A stretch of 64,000 bases of DNA from Asaia krungthepensis NRIC 0535 (GTDB taxonomy: Bacteria; Pseudomonadota; Alphaproteobacteria; Acetobacterales; Acetobacteraceae), in contig NZ_BAPV01000061.1 in the NCBI RefSeq assembly GCF_025995175.1, forward strand, positions 1 to 64,000. Reading direction: 5' to 3'. Positions within the stretch are counted from its first letter, which is position 1. Each line of letters starts with the position of its first letter. The notes beneath the pieces were generated by a model that was not told the origin of the DNA, did not search any database, and was given only the letters and a program-made list of their open reading frames with translations. Made by a program: the position numbers and the translations under genes. Shown here in pieces: positions 10,759 through 22,755 of this stretch.

Positions 10759-12111
10759 ATGGACATCGAAGAGATCATCGAGAAGGCAGGCGGCGCCGAG
10801 GCGCTGGCAGGCCTGACCGGCGTCGGCACCGAGGCCATACGCAAATGGCGCCAGTCGCGTGCCATCCCCGGCAAGCACTGGGCGGCACTGCTTCGCCTGC
10901 CCGGCATTTCCCTTTCGGACCTCGATCCGCAGACGCCTCAGGAGGATAGACCGACCGTGACCGATACCTGCCCTGAAGGCGCGAATGCCGCCCTCGTTCT
11001 GGCCGATGGCACCGTGTTGTGGGGCGTCGGCTTTGGCGCCCATACCGATGGCGCCGCCATTGGCGAGCTCTGCTTCAATACCGGCATGAGCGGCTATCAG
11101 GAGACGCTCACCGATCCGTCCTTCGCCGGGCAGATCGTGACCTTCACCTTTCCGCATATCGGCAATGTCGGCACGAATGCCGAGGATGACGAGGCCCAGC
11201 GCGTGGCCGCACGCGGCGTGGTGGTCAAGGAAGACGTGACCCTGCCCGCCAACTGGCGCTCGACCCAGACCCTCGCTACGTGGATGATCGGCCAGAACCT
11301 GCCCGGCATCTCGGGCATCGATACGCGCCTGATCACCCGCCGCCTGCGTGATGGCGGCCCCCAGACCGCCGTGCTCGCCTTCCCGAAGGACGGCCATTTC
11401 GACCTTGGCGCCTTGCGTACGCAGGCCGTTTCATGGCCGGGGCTGGAAGGCATGGATCTGGCGAAGGACGTCACCTGCACCCAGAGCTATTCCTGGGAGC
11501 TGGGCGTCTGGCAGAAGCCTTCGGCAGAGCGCAGCACGCGTCGCCGCGTGGTAGCCGTCGATTACGGCGCCAAGCGCAACATCCTGCGCTGTCTCGTGAC
11601 GGCTGGCTGCGACGTAACCGTGGTGCCTGCCACCGCAACGACAGAAGAGATCCTGCGCCACAACCCCGAGGGCGTGTTTCTTTCCAATGGCCCCGGTGAC
11701 CCAGCCGCGACCGGCGTTTACGCCGTCCCCGCCATTAAGGGCGTGCTGGATGCGGATATCCCCGTCTTCGGGATCTGCCTCGGTCATCAGCTTCTGGCTC
11801 AGGCGCTTGGGGCGAAGACCTACAAGCTGGAGCGTGGCCATCGTGGCGCCAATCAGCCAGTCAAGGACCTCGCTTCGGGTCGCGTGGAAATCACCAGCCA
11901 GAATCACGGCTTTGCGGTGGATGACAAATCCCTGCCAGAAGACGTAATCATCACCCATACCAGCCTGTTCGACGGCTCGAATGAGGGCATTCGCAGCACG
12001 AAGCTGGATGCCTTCTCGGTGCAGTATCACCCCGAAGCCAGCCCCGGCCCGTCGGATTCATTCTATCTCTTCGAGCGTTTCGTCGCGCTCATGGACAAGA
12101 AGGCAGCCTGA
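10759..12111 (+). CDS. carA: Carbamoyl-phosphate synthase small subunit with N-terminal HTH domain
   Basis: Glutaminase subunit that supplies ammonia to CarB for carbamoyl phosphate (arginine and pyrimidine synthesis). 450 residues. Residues 1-60 form a helix-turn-helix-like domain (GGAEALAGLTGVG, then AIRKWRQSRAIPGKHW) resembling Cro/YdaS-type DNA-binding proteins; as I recall, NCBI calls this the carph-isopro domain. CarA proper begins near residue 72; the class-I amidotransferase shows the nucleophile in GICLGHQ and the His/Glu in QYHPEA. GGGAGG precedes ATG 10759. A second start, GTG 10957 behind AGGAGG (10940-10945), would give 384 residues, almost exactly the E. coli length (382). Both products may be made. 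carB follows 3 bases after the stop. Confidence 0.96.
   Translation: MDIEEIIEKAGGAEALAGLTGVGTEAIRKWRQSRAIPGKHWAALLRLPGISLSDLDPQTPQEDRPTVTDTCPEGANAALVLADGTVLWGVGFGAHTDGAAIGELCFNTGMSGYQETLTDPSFAGQIVTFTFPHIGNVGTNAEDDEAQRVAARGVVVKEDVTLPANWRSTQTLATWMIGQNLPGISGIDTRLITRRLRDGGPQTAVLAFPKDGHFDLGALRTQAVSWPGLEGMDLAKDVTCTQSYSWELGVWQKPSAERSTRRRVVAVDYGAKRNILRCLVTAGCDVTVVPATATTEEILRHNPEGVFLSNGPGDPAATGVYAVPAIKGVLDADIPVFGICLGHQLLAQALGAKTYKLERGHRGANQPVKDLASGRVEITSQNHGFAVDDKSLPEDVIITHTSLFDGSNEGIRSTKLDAFSVQYHPEASPGPSDSFYLFERFVALMDKKAA
10940..10959 (+). promoter_or_regulatory. Internal ribosome-binding site and GTG inside carA
   Basis: AGGAGG at 10940-10945, 11 bases before an in-frame GTG (codon 67) at the junction between the HTH domain and the CarA core. 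Confidence 0.5.
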
Positions 12112-12114
12112 TCC

Positions 12115-15369
<3,255 letters not shown>

Positions 15370-15769
15370 AGCGGCGGAGCACCCTTTTCCCCGGCCTGGC
15401 TCGAACAACCGAGCCAGGGGATAACGAGGCGCTGCCTCGCGCTCCGGAAAGGGGCTCGCCCCTTTCATCCCCGCTTTCACGTCTTCAAGGCGCGCTCCGA
15501 CATTCCTATGACGACGGTTTCCAAAGGGCGCCCGCCCTTTCGCGGGTCTCACGGCTGAGCCCTGCTTCCCCTTCCCCCATTGATCAACTCTGCACAAAAC
15601 AGGCGCTCATTCTGAGGCTTGCCTTGAATTCACCCCCCGGAAGCCCTAATTTATCTGATCAAATTGCGGGCGGGGATTGTCTCATGCCCATCCATGCCCC
15701 GTGCAGGGCCCCGGGACATTCTGTTCCAGGGCGCTACGCGAGGGCCGAACTCGTTTTGGGGAATGCGCT
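15370..15769. other. Intergenic region with three hairpins and the greA promoter
   Basis: Three inverted repeats follow carB: CCTGGCTCG/CGAGCCAGG (15395-15418), GAAAGGGG/CCCCTTTC (near 15447-15466) and AAAGGGCG/GCCCTTT (near 15520-15540). None has a U-tract. The flanking GC-rich text looks like a dispersed intergenic repeat, but copies elsewhere cannot be checked here. The right part carries the greA promoter. Confidence 0.5.
15624..15652 (+). promoter_or_regulatory. Likely sigma-70 promoter for greA
   Basis: TTGAAT at 15624-15629 and TAATTT at 15647-15652, with an optimal 17-bp spacer, about 118 bases before the greA start. Confidence 0.5.
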
Positions 15770-16243
15770 GTGCAGAAGATTCCGATGACCGGTGAAGGTT
15801 TGACCCGTCTAGAAGATGAACTGCGTCGGCTGAAAAGCGAAGACCGTCCCGCCGTCATCCGCGCCATTGCCGAGGCACGCGCCCATGGCGATTTGTCGGA
15901 AAATGCTGAATACCACGCGGCGCGTGATCGCCAGTCCTTCATTGAAGGACGCGTGCTGGAACTTGAGGAACTGATCTCGACCGCCGAGGTCATCGACCCT
16001 TCTCAGCTCTCAGGTGACACCGTGAAGTTCGGCGCCCATATCGAGCTGGTCGATGAGGAAACCGACAAGGAAAGCAGCTATCAGATCGTGGGGGTCCATG
16101 AGGCCGATATCAAGCTGGGCCGCCTTTCCGTCTCCTCGCCGCTCGCCAAGGCGCTTATCGGCAAGTCGGTAGGTGATAGCGTGACGGTACCGACCCCAGG
16201 TGGCGACAAGAGCTACGAGATCCTGGCCGTCACTTTCAAATAA
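15770..16243 (+). CDS. greA: Transcription elongation factor GreA
   Basis: Rescues backtracked RNA polymerase by stimulating transcript cleavage in the secondary channel. 157 residues from GTG 15770, matching the family length exactly, with TGGGGA 7-8 bases upstream. The coiled-coil carries the catalytic acidic tip (HGDLSENAEYHAARDRQ), followed by the FKBP-like domain ending in PTPGGDKSYEILAVTF. The frame is open further upstream, but that extension is unlike GreA and skips the ribosome-binding site. The hairpin at 16262-16295 lies between it and ilvA. Confidence 0.96.
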   Translation: MQKIPMTGEGLTRLEDELRRLKSEDRPAVIRAIAEARAHGDLSENAEYHAARDRQSFIEGRVLELEELISTAEVIDPSQLSGDTVKFGAHIELVDEETDKESSYQIVGVHEADIKLGRLSVSSPLAKALIGKSVGDSVTVPTPGGDKSYEILAVTFK

Positions 16244-16315
16244 ACGGATCAGTATCAGCACGGGCTGGCGTCTGGCGGTTTCGGACGGCCAGCCCCAAAG
16301 CAAGAAAAGAAGACC

Positions 16316-17527
16316 GTGTCCGAAAGCCTCACCCTCTCCTTCGCCGATATCCTTGCCGCTCATGAGCGGATCGCCCCGCATATTGTACGCACGCCCAGCA
16401 TTCGCTGCGCCGCGCTTTCCAAGATGACGGGCGCGGATATCTGGCTGAAGCTCGAGAATCTGCAGGCTGTGGCCTCGTTCAAGGAACGTGGTGCGGCCAA
16501 CAAGCTGGCGCTGCTGAGCACGGATGAGAAGAGGCGCGGCGTGATTGCCGTTTCGGCAGGCAATCACTCTCAGGGCGTGGCGCGTCATGCCAGCCTGCTC
16601 GGCATCGACGCCACTATCGTCATGCCCCGTCATACCCCTTCCGCCAAGGTGGAACGCACACGCGGCTGGGGCGCGCATGTCGTGACCGAGGGCGAGGATT
16701 TCGCCGAGGCGTCACTCGTCGCCGAAGAACTTCGCCAGAAGCACGGCCTCGTTCTGGTTCATCCTTTCAATGACGTGGCCGTCATGGCCGGTCAGGGGAC
16801 GTTCGCCATCGAACTGATCGAGGATAGTCCGTCACTCGATTATCTCGTTCTGCCCATTGGCGGCGGCGGGCTGATCAGTGGCTCCGCCATCGCGGCAGCG
16901 GCTCTCAGCCCCGATACCAAAATCATCGGTGTCCAGGTAGAGAGCCATGCCTCGCTCTCAGCCTTCCCCGAGGCGGCAGTTCAGGCGCGCGGTGGTTCCA
17001 CCATTGCCGAAGGTATTGCCGTCATGCAGATCGGCAATACCTGCTTCGACACGGTCAGCCCGCTTCTCGATCGTGTGCTGGTGGTGACCGAATTGCAGGT
17101 GGAGTCCGCCATTGCCCATCTGGCCGAGCAGGCCAAGCAGGTCTCGGAAGGGGCTGGCGCCGCGGCACTCGCCGCCGTCATGGCCTATCCCGAAATCTTC
17201 GAGGGCAAGCGTGTGGCCCTGCCGATCACAGGCGGGAATATCGGTACGCGCATCTTTGCCAATACGCTGCTGCGCGCGCTGCGTCGCGATGGCCGCCTGC
17301 TGTCCCTCACCTTGCAGATACCCGATCGCCCCGGCGTTCTGGCTGACATCTCGACCCGCATCGGGAATGCGGGCGGTAACATCATCGAGGTATCTCATCA
17401 GCGTCTCTTCGCTGCGCCTTCGGTCCAGACGGCGGAGCTGGAGATCATGATCGAAGCCCGCGACGGTACCCACGCCGATCAAATCGAGGCCGATCTGCGC
17501 AGCCATTATCACCTGACACGCGGCTGA
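16316..17527 (+). CDS. ilvA: Threonine ammonia-lyase (threonine dehydratase)
   Basis: PLP enzyme deaminating threonine to 2-oxobutanoate, the first step to isoleucine. 403 residues, GTG start. The PLP lysine is in VASFKERGA (Lys56), with the serine/threonine-dehydratase fold following (SAGNHSQGVA, LPIGGGGLISG) and a single C-terminal ACT domain (about 325-403, LTLQIPDRPGVLADIS). The length and single ACT domain fit the medium form rather than the 514-residue E. coli IlvA, so biosynthetic or catabolic use cannot be told apart. It lies 72 bases after greA on the same strand. Confidence 0.94.
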   Translation: MSESLTLSFADILAAHERIAPHIVRTPSIRCAALSKMTGADIWLKLENLQAVASFKERGAANKLALLSTDEKRRGVIAVSAGNHSQGVARHASLLGIDATIVMPRHTPSAKVERTRGWGAHVVTEGEDFAEASLVAEELRQKHGLVLVHPFNDVAVMAGQGTFAIELIEDSPSLDYLVLPIGGGGLISGSAIAAAALSPDTKIIGVQVESHASLSAFPEAAVQARGGSTIAEGIAVMQIGNTCFDTVSPLLDRVLVVTELQVESAIAHLAEQAKQVSEGAGAAALAAVMAYPEIFEGKRVALPITGGNIGTRIFANTLLRALRRDGRLLSLTLQIPDRPGVLADISTRIGNAGGNIIEVSHQRLFAAPSVQTAELEIMIEARDGTHADQIEADLRSHYHLTRG

Positions 17528-17539
17528 AACGCTGCCCGC

Positions 17540-18487
17540 TCAGTGCGAGCGGGCATCTGTCGTAAAATGCCCGGACATCCAGTCGATAGCGTCCGACTGG
17601 CTGTACCCCTCTGGCAGGGCATAGAGCGAAGAGAGAAGCGCCCGGTCATAGGCGGTCATCGCGCCTGTTGGTCCCTCAAGCCGGTCGGATTTCGTGACAT
17701 GCAGTATGCTCGACGTGTCATAGCTGTCGCTCAGATGGGGGGCCGCAAACCCGATGACGGAGAGCAGATCCCCAAGCATCCCCCAGGATTCGTCATGTAC
17801 GCGGTTGATGTCCACAATGATCAGCATGATTGTCAGATCACGGCGCGAGGTCTCCTCCAGCATCGAGGCTTCGTAGCTCTGGGAGGCGTAGAAAGGCCCG
17901 TTCCGACCGCTCAGAACCAGGGGGGGCATGTCGCCCGAACTGCGTGATGCCGAGGAGGAGAGCCAGCGCACAGCCCGTGGCCGCAGGAAATTGGCGACTT
18001 CCTCAGGCGTCACATAGAACTTGTTGTCCTGATATTCCGGATTTCCATCAAAGCCCAGGAAAAGACGCGGATTACGCCTGACGATATCCGACGCGAGCGC
18101 ATCCGACTGATCCGTCAGAAAGATGAAGAGCCTGGGATCCCCGCAGTCACGCCTGATCGACAGACCAAGAACACTGCCCACGGCCTTGAGATGGTCGAAG
18201 AGCATGGTGCTGTACTGGTCCTGGACACCATGAATGTCGACGCAGAGTTTCTCGTGCCAGCGTGGCAGCGTATCGAGCTGACGATCAGCCAGCTCCGCTC
18301 TCAGATGATCCTCAAGCCCATCGTGTGTCATTCCATGAACCGTCAGGTTTTCCTGAACCGCCACAGACGTGCTGATGGGTACCTGACCGGGAGGCGCTGT
18401 TTTCGCCCGCGCAGGGTGCAACAGAAAGCAGACGGTAAAAACCGTCAGGAGGCAGGCGGAGCCAGGACGGGAACGTCTGTGACGCAC
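17540..18487 (-). CDS. Secreted protein of unknown function
   Basis: Not a family I can name. About 315 residues from GTG 18487, which has GGAG 6 bases upstream; a GTG at 18499 is also possible. A signal peptide is clear (LLTVFTVCFLLHPARA). The rest has the pattern of a secreted family I recall from sphingomonads: a conserved Cys pair region (KLCVDIHG, then RRDCGDPRLFIFLTD), a strand-rich middle (LTIMLIIVDINRV), a SYDTSSILHV stretch and an AYDRALLSSLY helix near the end. Convergent with ilvA: the stop codons are 12 bases apart and share a GC hairpin (17533-17553). Confidence 0.75.
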   Translation of the reverse strand: MRHRRSRPGSACLLTVFTVCFLLHPARAKTAPPGQVPISTSVAVQENLTVHGMTHDGLEDHLRAELADRQLDTLPRWHEKLCVDIHGVQDQYSTMLFDHLKAVGSVLGLSIRRDCGDPRLFIFLTDQSDALASDIVRRNPRLFLGFDGNPEYQDNKFYVTPEEVANFLRPRAVRWLSSSASRSSGDMPPLVLSGRNGPFYASQSYEASMLEETSRRDLTIMLIIVDINRVHDESWGMLGDLLSVIGFAAPHLSDSYDTSSILHVTKSDRLEGPTGAMTAYDRALLSSLYALPEGYSQSDAIDWMSGHFTTDARSH

Positions 18488-18696
18488 GTGACACTCCACT
18501 CGGTTCGATTGCAGACTGCATCATCACAAGCAGTGAGAAAAGAAAAGCCTGTGATCGCATGATATTCAGGCCGATTGTCACCCTGAAGAATGAGCAGCGC
18601 CTTTGAGTCACGCGGGGCATTATTCCCCCGGTCCAAACCTCACCTATGCCCGGCAGGCGAGGCTGGCAGCCTCCCGGCCGCCAGCCTGAAGCTTTC

Positions 18697-19710
18697 TCAA
18701 TCCTGCAGGAAGCCTTCCTGTTTCAGCACGTCGATGGCGGCGCGAATACGGTGGCCATAGGTGTGTTCGCCCATCGTACGGGCCTGAGCCCGTCGCGCCA
18801 TCTCGATGCAGAGCGGCGTATCGTGGATGTAGCGTGTCACCAGTCGATCGAAGTCGATCTTGTTGGAGAAGGTCGGGATTTCCTCTGCCGTGAAATAGCG
18901 GCGAAGCTCGTAAGTGTCCTCATGAAACACCTGGAAGGCTCCTGCAGCCGCGGCCTCGAACGTGCGCGGTCCCGGTGTGGAGGGGGCGATCATGAAACGC
19001 TTGTTTTCAAAGTGGAGGGAGCGCCCGAGATTGAGCACCAGCTTCGAGCGGCGATAAAGCTCGATCAGCTGCGCTTTCTCGATACGCGCATCGGAGAACC
19101 CGATACCGAATTCACCCCAGCCCGGACCGATAATCTTGACGTTCAGATTGCGCAGGGTGGGCATCAGGTTGCGCACGATATCCTTGCGGCTGGTGAACGC
19201 GACACCGCAGAACAGGACGTCAATGGATTTCTCCACCTCTTCCTCAATGGGGGCGTAGTGCAGCTTGCGGCTTGCCGCGAGAGGCAGATGGAAAACGCGC
19301 TCACGCTGGTAGAAATTATGGCCCCAGCGATCGCAGGAGAAGATGACGTCGAAATCATCTGTGACGCGATAATTGGCGTCCTGCTCATAGGGATCTTCTG
19401 TAGCCCAGAAAACGGTGATCGCCCCGATCTTCTTGGCCTCGCGGCACACTTCCCCGAAATAGGTGCTTTCGGGCAGGTACGACCCGATAGCGAAGACGAT
19501 AGTGGGCTGCAGCCGTGCAATGGATGCCGCGGCACCGCTGATATGAACAGCCACCACGTTTTCATCGCCAAAGCATTCTGCCCAGCCATCCATGATCGAC
19601 TCACGGATCTGGGCATTGGCCTGGGATTCGTAACGACCGCCACTGCAAACCAGGACGCGCTGCGTTCTGCCAGCAGCCGGTGTTCCTGCATTCTCTGTAT
19701 CTGCTGACAT
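18697..19710 (-). CDS. Glycosyltransferase, CgeB-like (Glyco_trans_1_2)
   Basis: 337 residues from ATG 19710 (ACCGAGAGATC before it); the frame extends 29 codons further into the upstream gene, which I reject. N-terminal Rossmann half: RVLVCSGGRYESQAN, IVFAIGSYLPESTYF, ITVFWATEDPYE, DVIFSCDRWG. C-terminal nucleotide-sugar half: DVLFCGVAFTSRKDIV, LNLGRSLHF, PGPRTFEAAAAGAFQV, the typical CgeB signature. Third gene of a glycosyltransferase operon, 58 bases after the previous one. The acceptor is unknown; a surface or secreted glycan is likely. Confidence 0.85.
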   Translation of the reverse strand: MSADTENAGTPAAGRTQRVLVCSGGRYESQANAQIRESIMDGWAECFGDENVVAVHISGAAASIARLQPTIVFAIGSYLPESTYFGEVCREAKKIGAITVFWATEDPYEQDANYRVTDDFDVIFSCDRWGHNFYQRERVFHLPLAASRKLHYAPIEEEVEKSIDVLFCGVAFTSRKDIVRNLMPTLRNLNVKIIGPGWGEFGIGFSDARIEKAQLIELYRRSKLVLNLGRSLHFENKRFMIAPSTPGPRTFEAAAAGAFQVFHEDTYELRRYFTAEEIPTFSNKIDFDRLVTRYIHDTPLCIEMARRAQARTMGEHTYGHRIRAAIDVLKQEGFLQD

Positions 19711-19768
19711 GATCTCTCGGTCCGCTCCTCGTTTCGGCGGGCGGGGCAACATCCCCGCCTGTGCCCTG

Positions 19769-22735
19769 TCAGTTATGGGCGCGTGAGGGCGCCACACTCA
19801 TTTCTATGATGGTACCCAGTGCGGCTCTGAATCGCTCCGGATTGCAATCGCGCTCGACTGCCCGCAGGGCCCCCGCGCGGATCATGGTCCATTTATCCCT
19901 GTTCTCGTAGAGTTCCGCCATGGCGAAGGCGAAGGCAATCGGGTCCTCGCTCGAGGCGCTGACAATCTCGACGCCATCGGCCCATCCCATCTGGGAACTC
20001 AGCAGGCGCGTCGCGACTACAGGAAGACCGTATGAGGCTGCCTCGTGAACCTTGTAGGGAAGCCCCCCCGCATACCGGGTCGGCGCTACAAATATGCGAT
20101 GCGTGACATAAAGCGCGGTCAGATCATCGACCGGGCCGATCCAGTTGACGCGCTTCGAATTCCGCAACGACGAGACATTGACCGAAGGATGAACGAAACC
20201 GGCGACGGTGATACGCACATCCTCCGGCAGATGCTCCTCCATCTCTGGCAGTACATCGTTGATCAGCCAGAACAGGCTGTCGTAATTCGGCGCATCCACG
20301 TCATGCAACGCGCCCACAAACAGGATATCCCGGCGCTCATCGAAACCCTGGGGATCGGGACGCAGAGCCACAGAATGCCCAAGAACGGAGACGTTTTCAT
20401 ATCCCGCGTCACGGGCCAGAGCTGCATCATGCTCTGAAACCACCACGATACGCTGGCAGTACTGCGCCGCCTCGAGTTCCTGCGACACCATCTCGGACAG
20501 CGATCCGAGCTTTTCCTTGGGGGGATGGAAACGCGCCTTGGCGATCGTTCGCGGCGCAGCAATCACCTCGGTGTCGAGGATCACGCTATCGACTGGCAGG
20601 TGGCGGCTCTGCTCCGTCAGGACGGGGAGGAGACGTAAGAGGTTATGGGTACGACCGATCCAGATTGCATCGTAATTCCCCGCACGCTCCTCGATGAATG
20701 CGTCAAGATCCCCCAGATCGCTCTGGGCCATGAGTTCGACATCGTCAGGAAAATTTGCGGCCAGTTCCACCTGGCTCGCCGGTCGGGGCAGAACGGGAAA
20801 CACGGTCACGTTGAGACCCAGAGCACTCATGGCCCAGACCAGGTCGTTGGAACGCACATAGCCGGAACCGAGGGAACGCAGGGGAATGCGATCCTCGATA
20901 AACAGGATCTTGCGTTTGCTGCTGCGGTGCGAGCGCGCGAGCACGGCATTGCGGACATGCGCCGGAAGCTGCTGACGCAGATAGTCCTGATGCTGACGGC
21001 TGAAGATACGGTGATTGATCTTCATCTGGGCCATCGAGCCGCTCGTGCCCGAACTGCCGAATTCCAGATGCTCCACCACGATCCCAGGATCGTAGACGAT
21101 GCGCTTGCCTGCGCGCACCATACGCAGGCAGAAATCGGTATCCTCGAAATAGGCCGGTCGATAGATTGGATCGAAGCCGCCGAGAGCGCGAGCCATATCG
21201 CTGCGCACCATCAGAAAAGCTGCCGAGCAATAATCGACATCGCGAACGAAATTGGCTTCAGGAATCGCAGGGTTGTCCTGACGGCGATACCCATAGGTTG
21301 CGCCGTCACGCCATATGATCGACCCGGCCTCCTGCAGCCACATATTGCTGCGAATCAGCTTTGCCCCGACAGCCCCGATATCGGGCGATGAATGGAGCCG
21401 CGCCAGAGCGTTGCGTGTGGCGTGCGGATAGAGCCGCAGATCGTTATTGAGATAGAGGAGCGCGGCCGCTTTCACATGGGCCAGCGCTGCATTGCAGCCA
21501 TCGAGATAGCCGATATTGTAGCGATAGCGCAGGATCGTGGCCCCGCGTACGACGTTGCCGATGTCTTTCGTCTCGTCGCTGGAGGCAGAATCTACGAGAA
21601 TGAGCTGAATGGGTCCGGCGTAATTGGCGCGCAGCGAGGCCAGTGCCTGGATGGTCAGGGCATATTTATCATGCAGCACCATGATCACGGATAATTCGGG
21701 ATCGCCTTTGCAGGTGAAATCGAGCCCCCGGCGCCGTGTGATCAGGCTTTGCAGAGCGGCCTCAGCCTCGAAGAGGCGGCGCGTCTGATCTTCATCCGGG
21801 GGAGGCTGGTCGCTGTGCTCTCCGTACTGCACCCGCTGTTCCATCCAGCAGGCATAGAGGCTGTCGAAACGGCCTGCCTCCATCATCGCCCTGACCTGCG
21901 GGCGATCCCGAAACAGGCTCAGGTTGATCCCTTCCGCCGGGGCCCGCCCCTCGGAAGCACCGTTCCTGACGAAGTGCTCGTAGCCGTTACGAAACGTCCC
22001 GTTATCGATACTGGGCAGCACATCGCCATTGATCCGCAGATAGTACCCTTCGTCGAACGACGATTGCGGGTTGAACTGCCTCGGGGTCTGATTGGCGAGG
22101 TAATGGTGCAGGGAGGAGAGATAGCGGCCAGCTTCGATGTCACGGTCGATTTCAGGGTACTGTGCGCGATACCATTGCGGATCGAAATACCATGAGACAC
22201 GGTGGTGATCGGCCAGTCCCGGCTGTTCAACGGCTATGAGCCTGAACAGCCCGGTACCGGATGAGAGATCGACGGGGAAATCATTGACATGGCGGGCGAC
22301 AACGCCCGGGTCCAGGAACCAGTGACCGGAAAGACCGCTTCCATCGCCGATTTCGAGAAAATGGTCATAGCCGTTTTCAAATATTCCCTCATCCAGAGCC
22401 TCAAGCAGCTGGGCACCGTGGCGCGTGCGGTAATAGGCTTCGGAAAACAGCCAGTGCGGGGAATGGGTGGTCAGACCTTTGGTACAGTAGTGATCGAAGC
22501 CCGATTCCAGTTCGCCCCGGCAGATTCCGGCATAGATCTCCGGATAGGCCTGTCGGTACCAGGCCTCGTCGAAATAGGGGTTTGGCGAAAATCCGAAGGA
22601 TTTGCCGATCGTCTCATAGTGCTCGAGGGGACCGCGCAGACCGTTGGCCTCTATCTCTCCAACTGCCGTCGGGTACGTGGCCAGATACCAGGCCTCGTCG
22701 ACCTGACGCCATTTCGCTCTGCGCTCGTCCCGCAT
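19769..22735 (-). CDS. Bifunctional glycosyltransferase (GT2 + GT4) with N-terminal repeats
   Basis: 988 residues. Residues 1-300 hold about six degenerate repeats of the form W/F-x-x-x-YY/WY ... G-x-x-x-x-G-x-x-HY/HF-x-x-x-G (for example FDEAWYRQAYPEIYAG, FDEGYYLRINGDVLPSIDNG). Residues 347-600 are a GT2 domain (LSVIMVLHDKYALTIQAL, VDSASSDET, LLYLNNDLRL with the metal-binding NND at 430-432, YFEDTDFCLRM). From about 618 a GT4-like domain follows (KILFIEDRIPLRSLGSGY, ILFVGALHDVDAPNYDSL, GLPYKVHEAASYGLPVVAT). Probably builds part of a large glycan with two linkages. Starts 20 bases after the previous gene, so cotranscribed. Confidence 0.9.
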   Translation of the reverse strand: MRDERRAKWRQVDEAWYLATYPTAVGEIEANGLRGPLEHYETIGKSFGFSPNPYFDEAWYRQAYPEIYAGICRGELESGFDHYCTKGLTTHSPHWLFSEAYYRTRHGAQLLEALDEGIFENGYDHFLEIGDGSGLSGHWFLDPGVVARHVNDFPVDLSSGTGLFRLIAVEQPGLADHHRVSWYFDPQWYRAQYPEIDRDIEAGRYLSSLHHYLANQTPRQFNPQSSFDEGYYLRINGDVLPSIDNGTFRNGYEHFVRNGASEGRAPAEGINLSLFRDRPQVRAMMEAGRFDSLYACWMEQRVQYGEHSDQPPPDEDQTRRLFEAEAALQSLITRRRGLDFTCKGDPELSVIMVLHDKYALTIQALASLRANYAGPIQLILVDSASSDETKDIGNVVRGATILRYRYNIGYLDGCNAALAHVKAAALLYLNNDLRLYPHATRNALARLHSSPDIGAVGAKLIRSNMWLQEAGSIIWRDGATYGYRRQDNPAIPEANFVRDVDYCSAAFLMVRSDMARALGGFDPIYRPAYFEDTDFCLRMVRAGKRIVYDPGIVVEHLEFGSSGTSGSMAQMKINHRIFSRQHQDYLRQQLPAHVRNAVLARSHRSSKRKILFIEDRIPLRSLGSGYVRSNDLVWAMSALGLNVTVFPVLPRPASQVELAANFPDDVELMAQSDLGDLDAFIEERAGNYDAIWIGRTHNLLRLLPVLTEQSRHLPVDSVILDTEVIAAPRTIAKARFHPPKEKLGSLSEMVSQELEAAQYCQRIVVVSEHDAALARDAGYENVSVLGHSVALRPDPQGFDERRDILFVGALHDVDAPNYDSLFWLINDVLPEMEEHLPEDVRITVAGFVHPSVNVSSLRNSKRVNWIGPVDDLTALYVTHRIFVAPTRYAGGLPYKVHEAASYGLPVVATRLLSSQMGWADGVEIVSASSEDPIAFAFAMAELYENRDKWTMIRAGALRAVERDCNPERFRAALGTIIEMSVAPSRAHN

Positions 22736-22755
22736 GGAAAGCCCCCTCGCCCCTG

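Noticed and set aside
10576-11397. Upstream extension of the YqeY-like frame over carA
   Set aside because: The family alignment and ribosome-binding site fix the start at 10575; the rest is antisense to carA.
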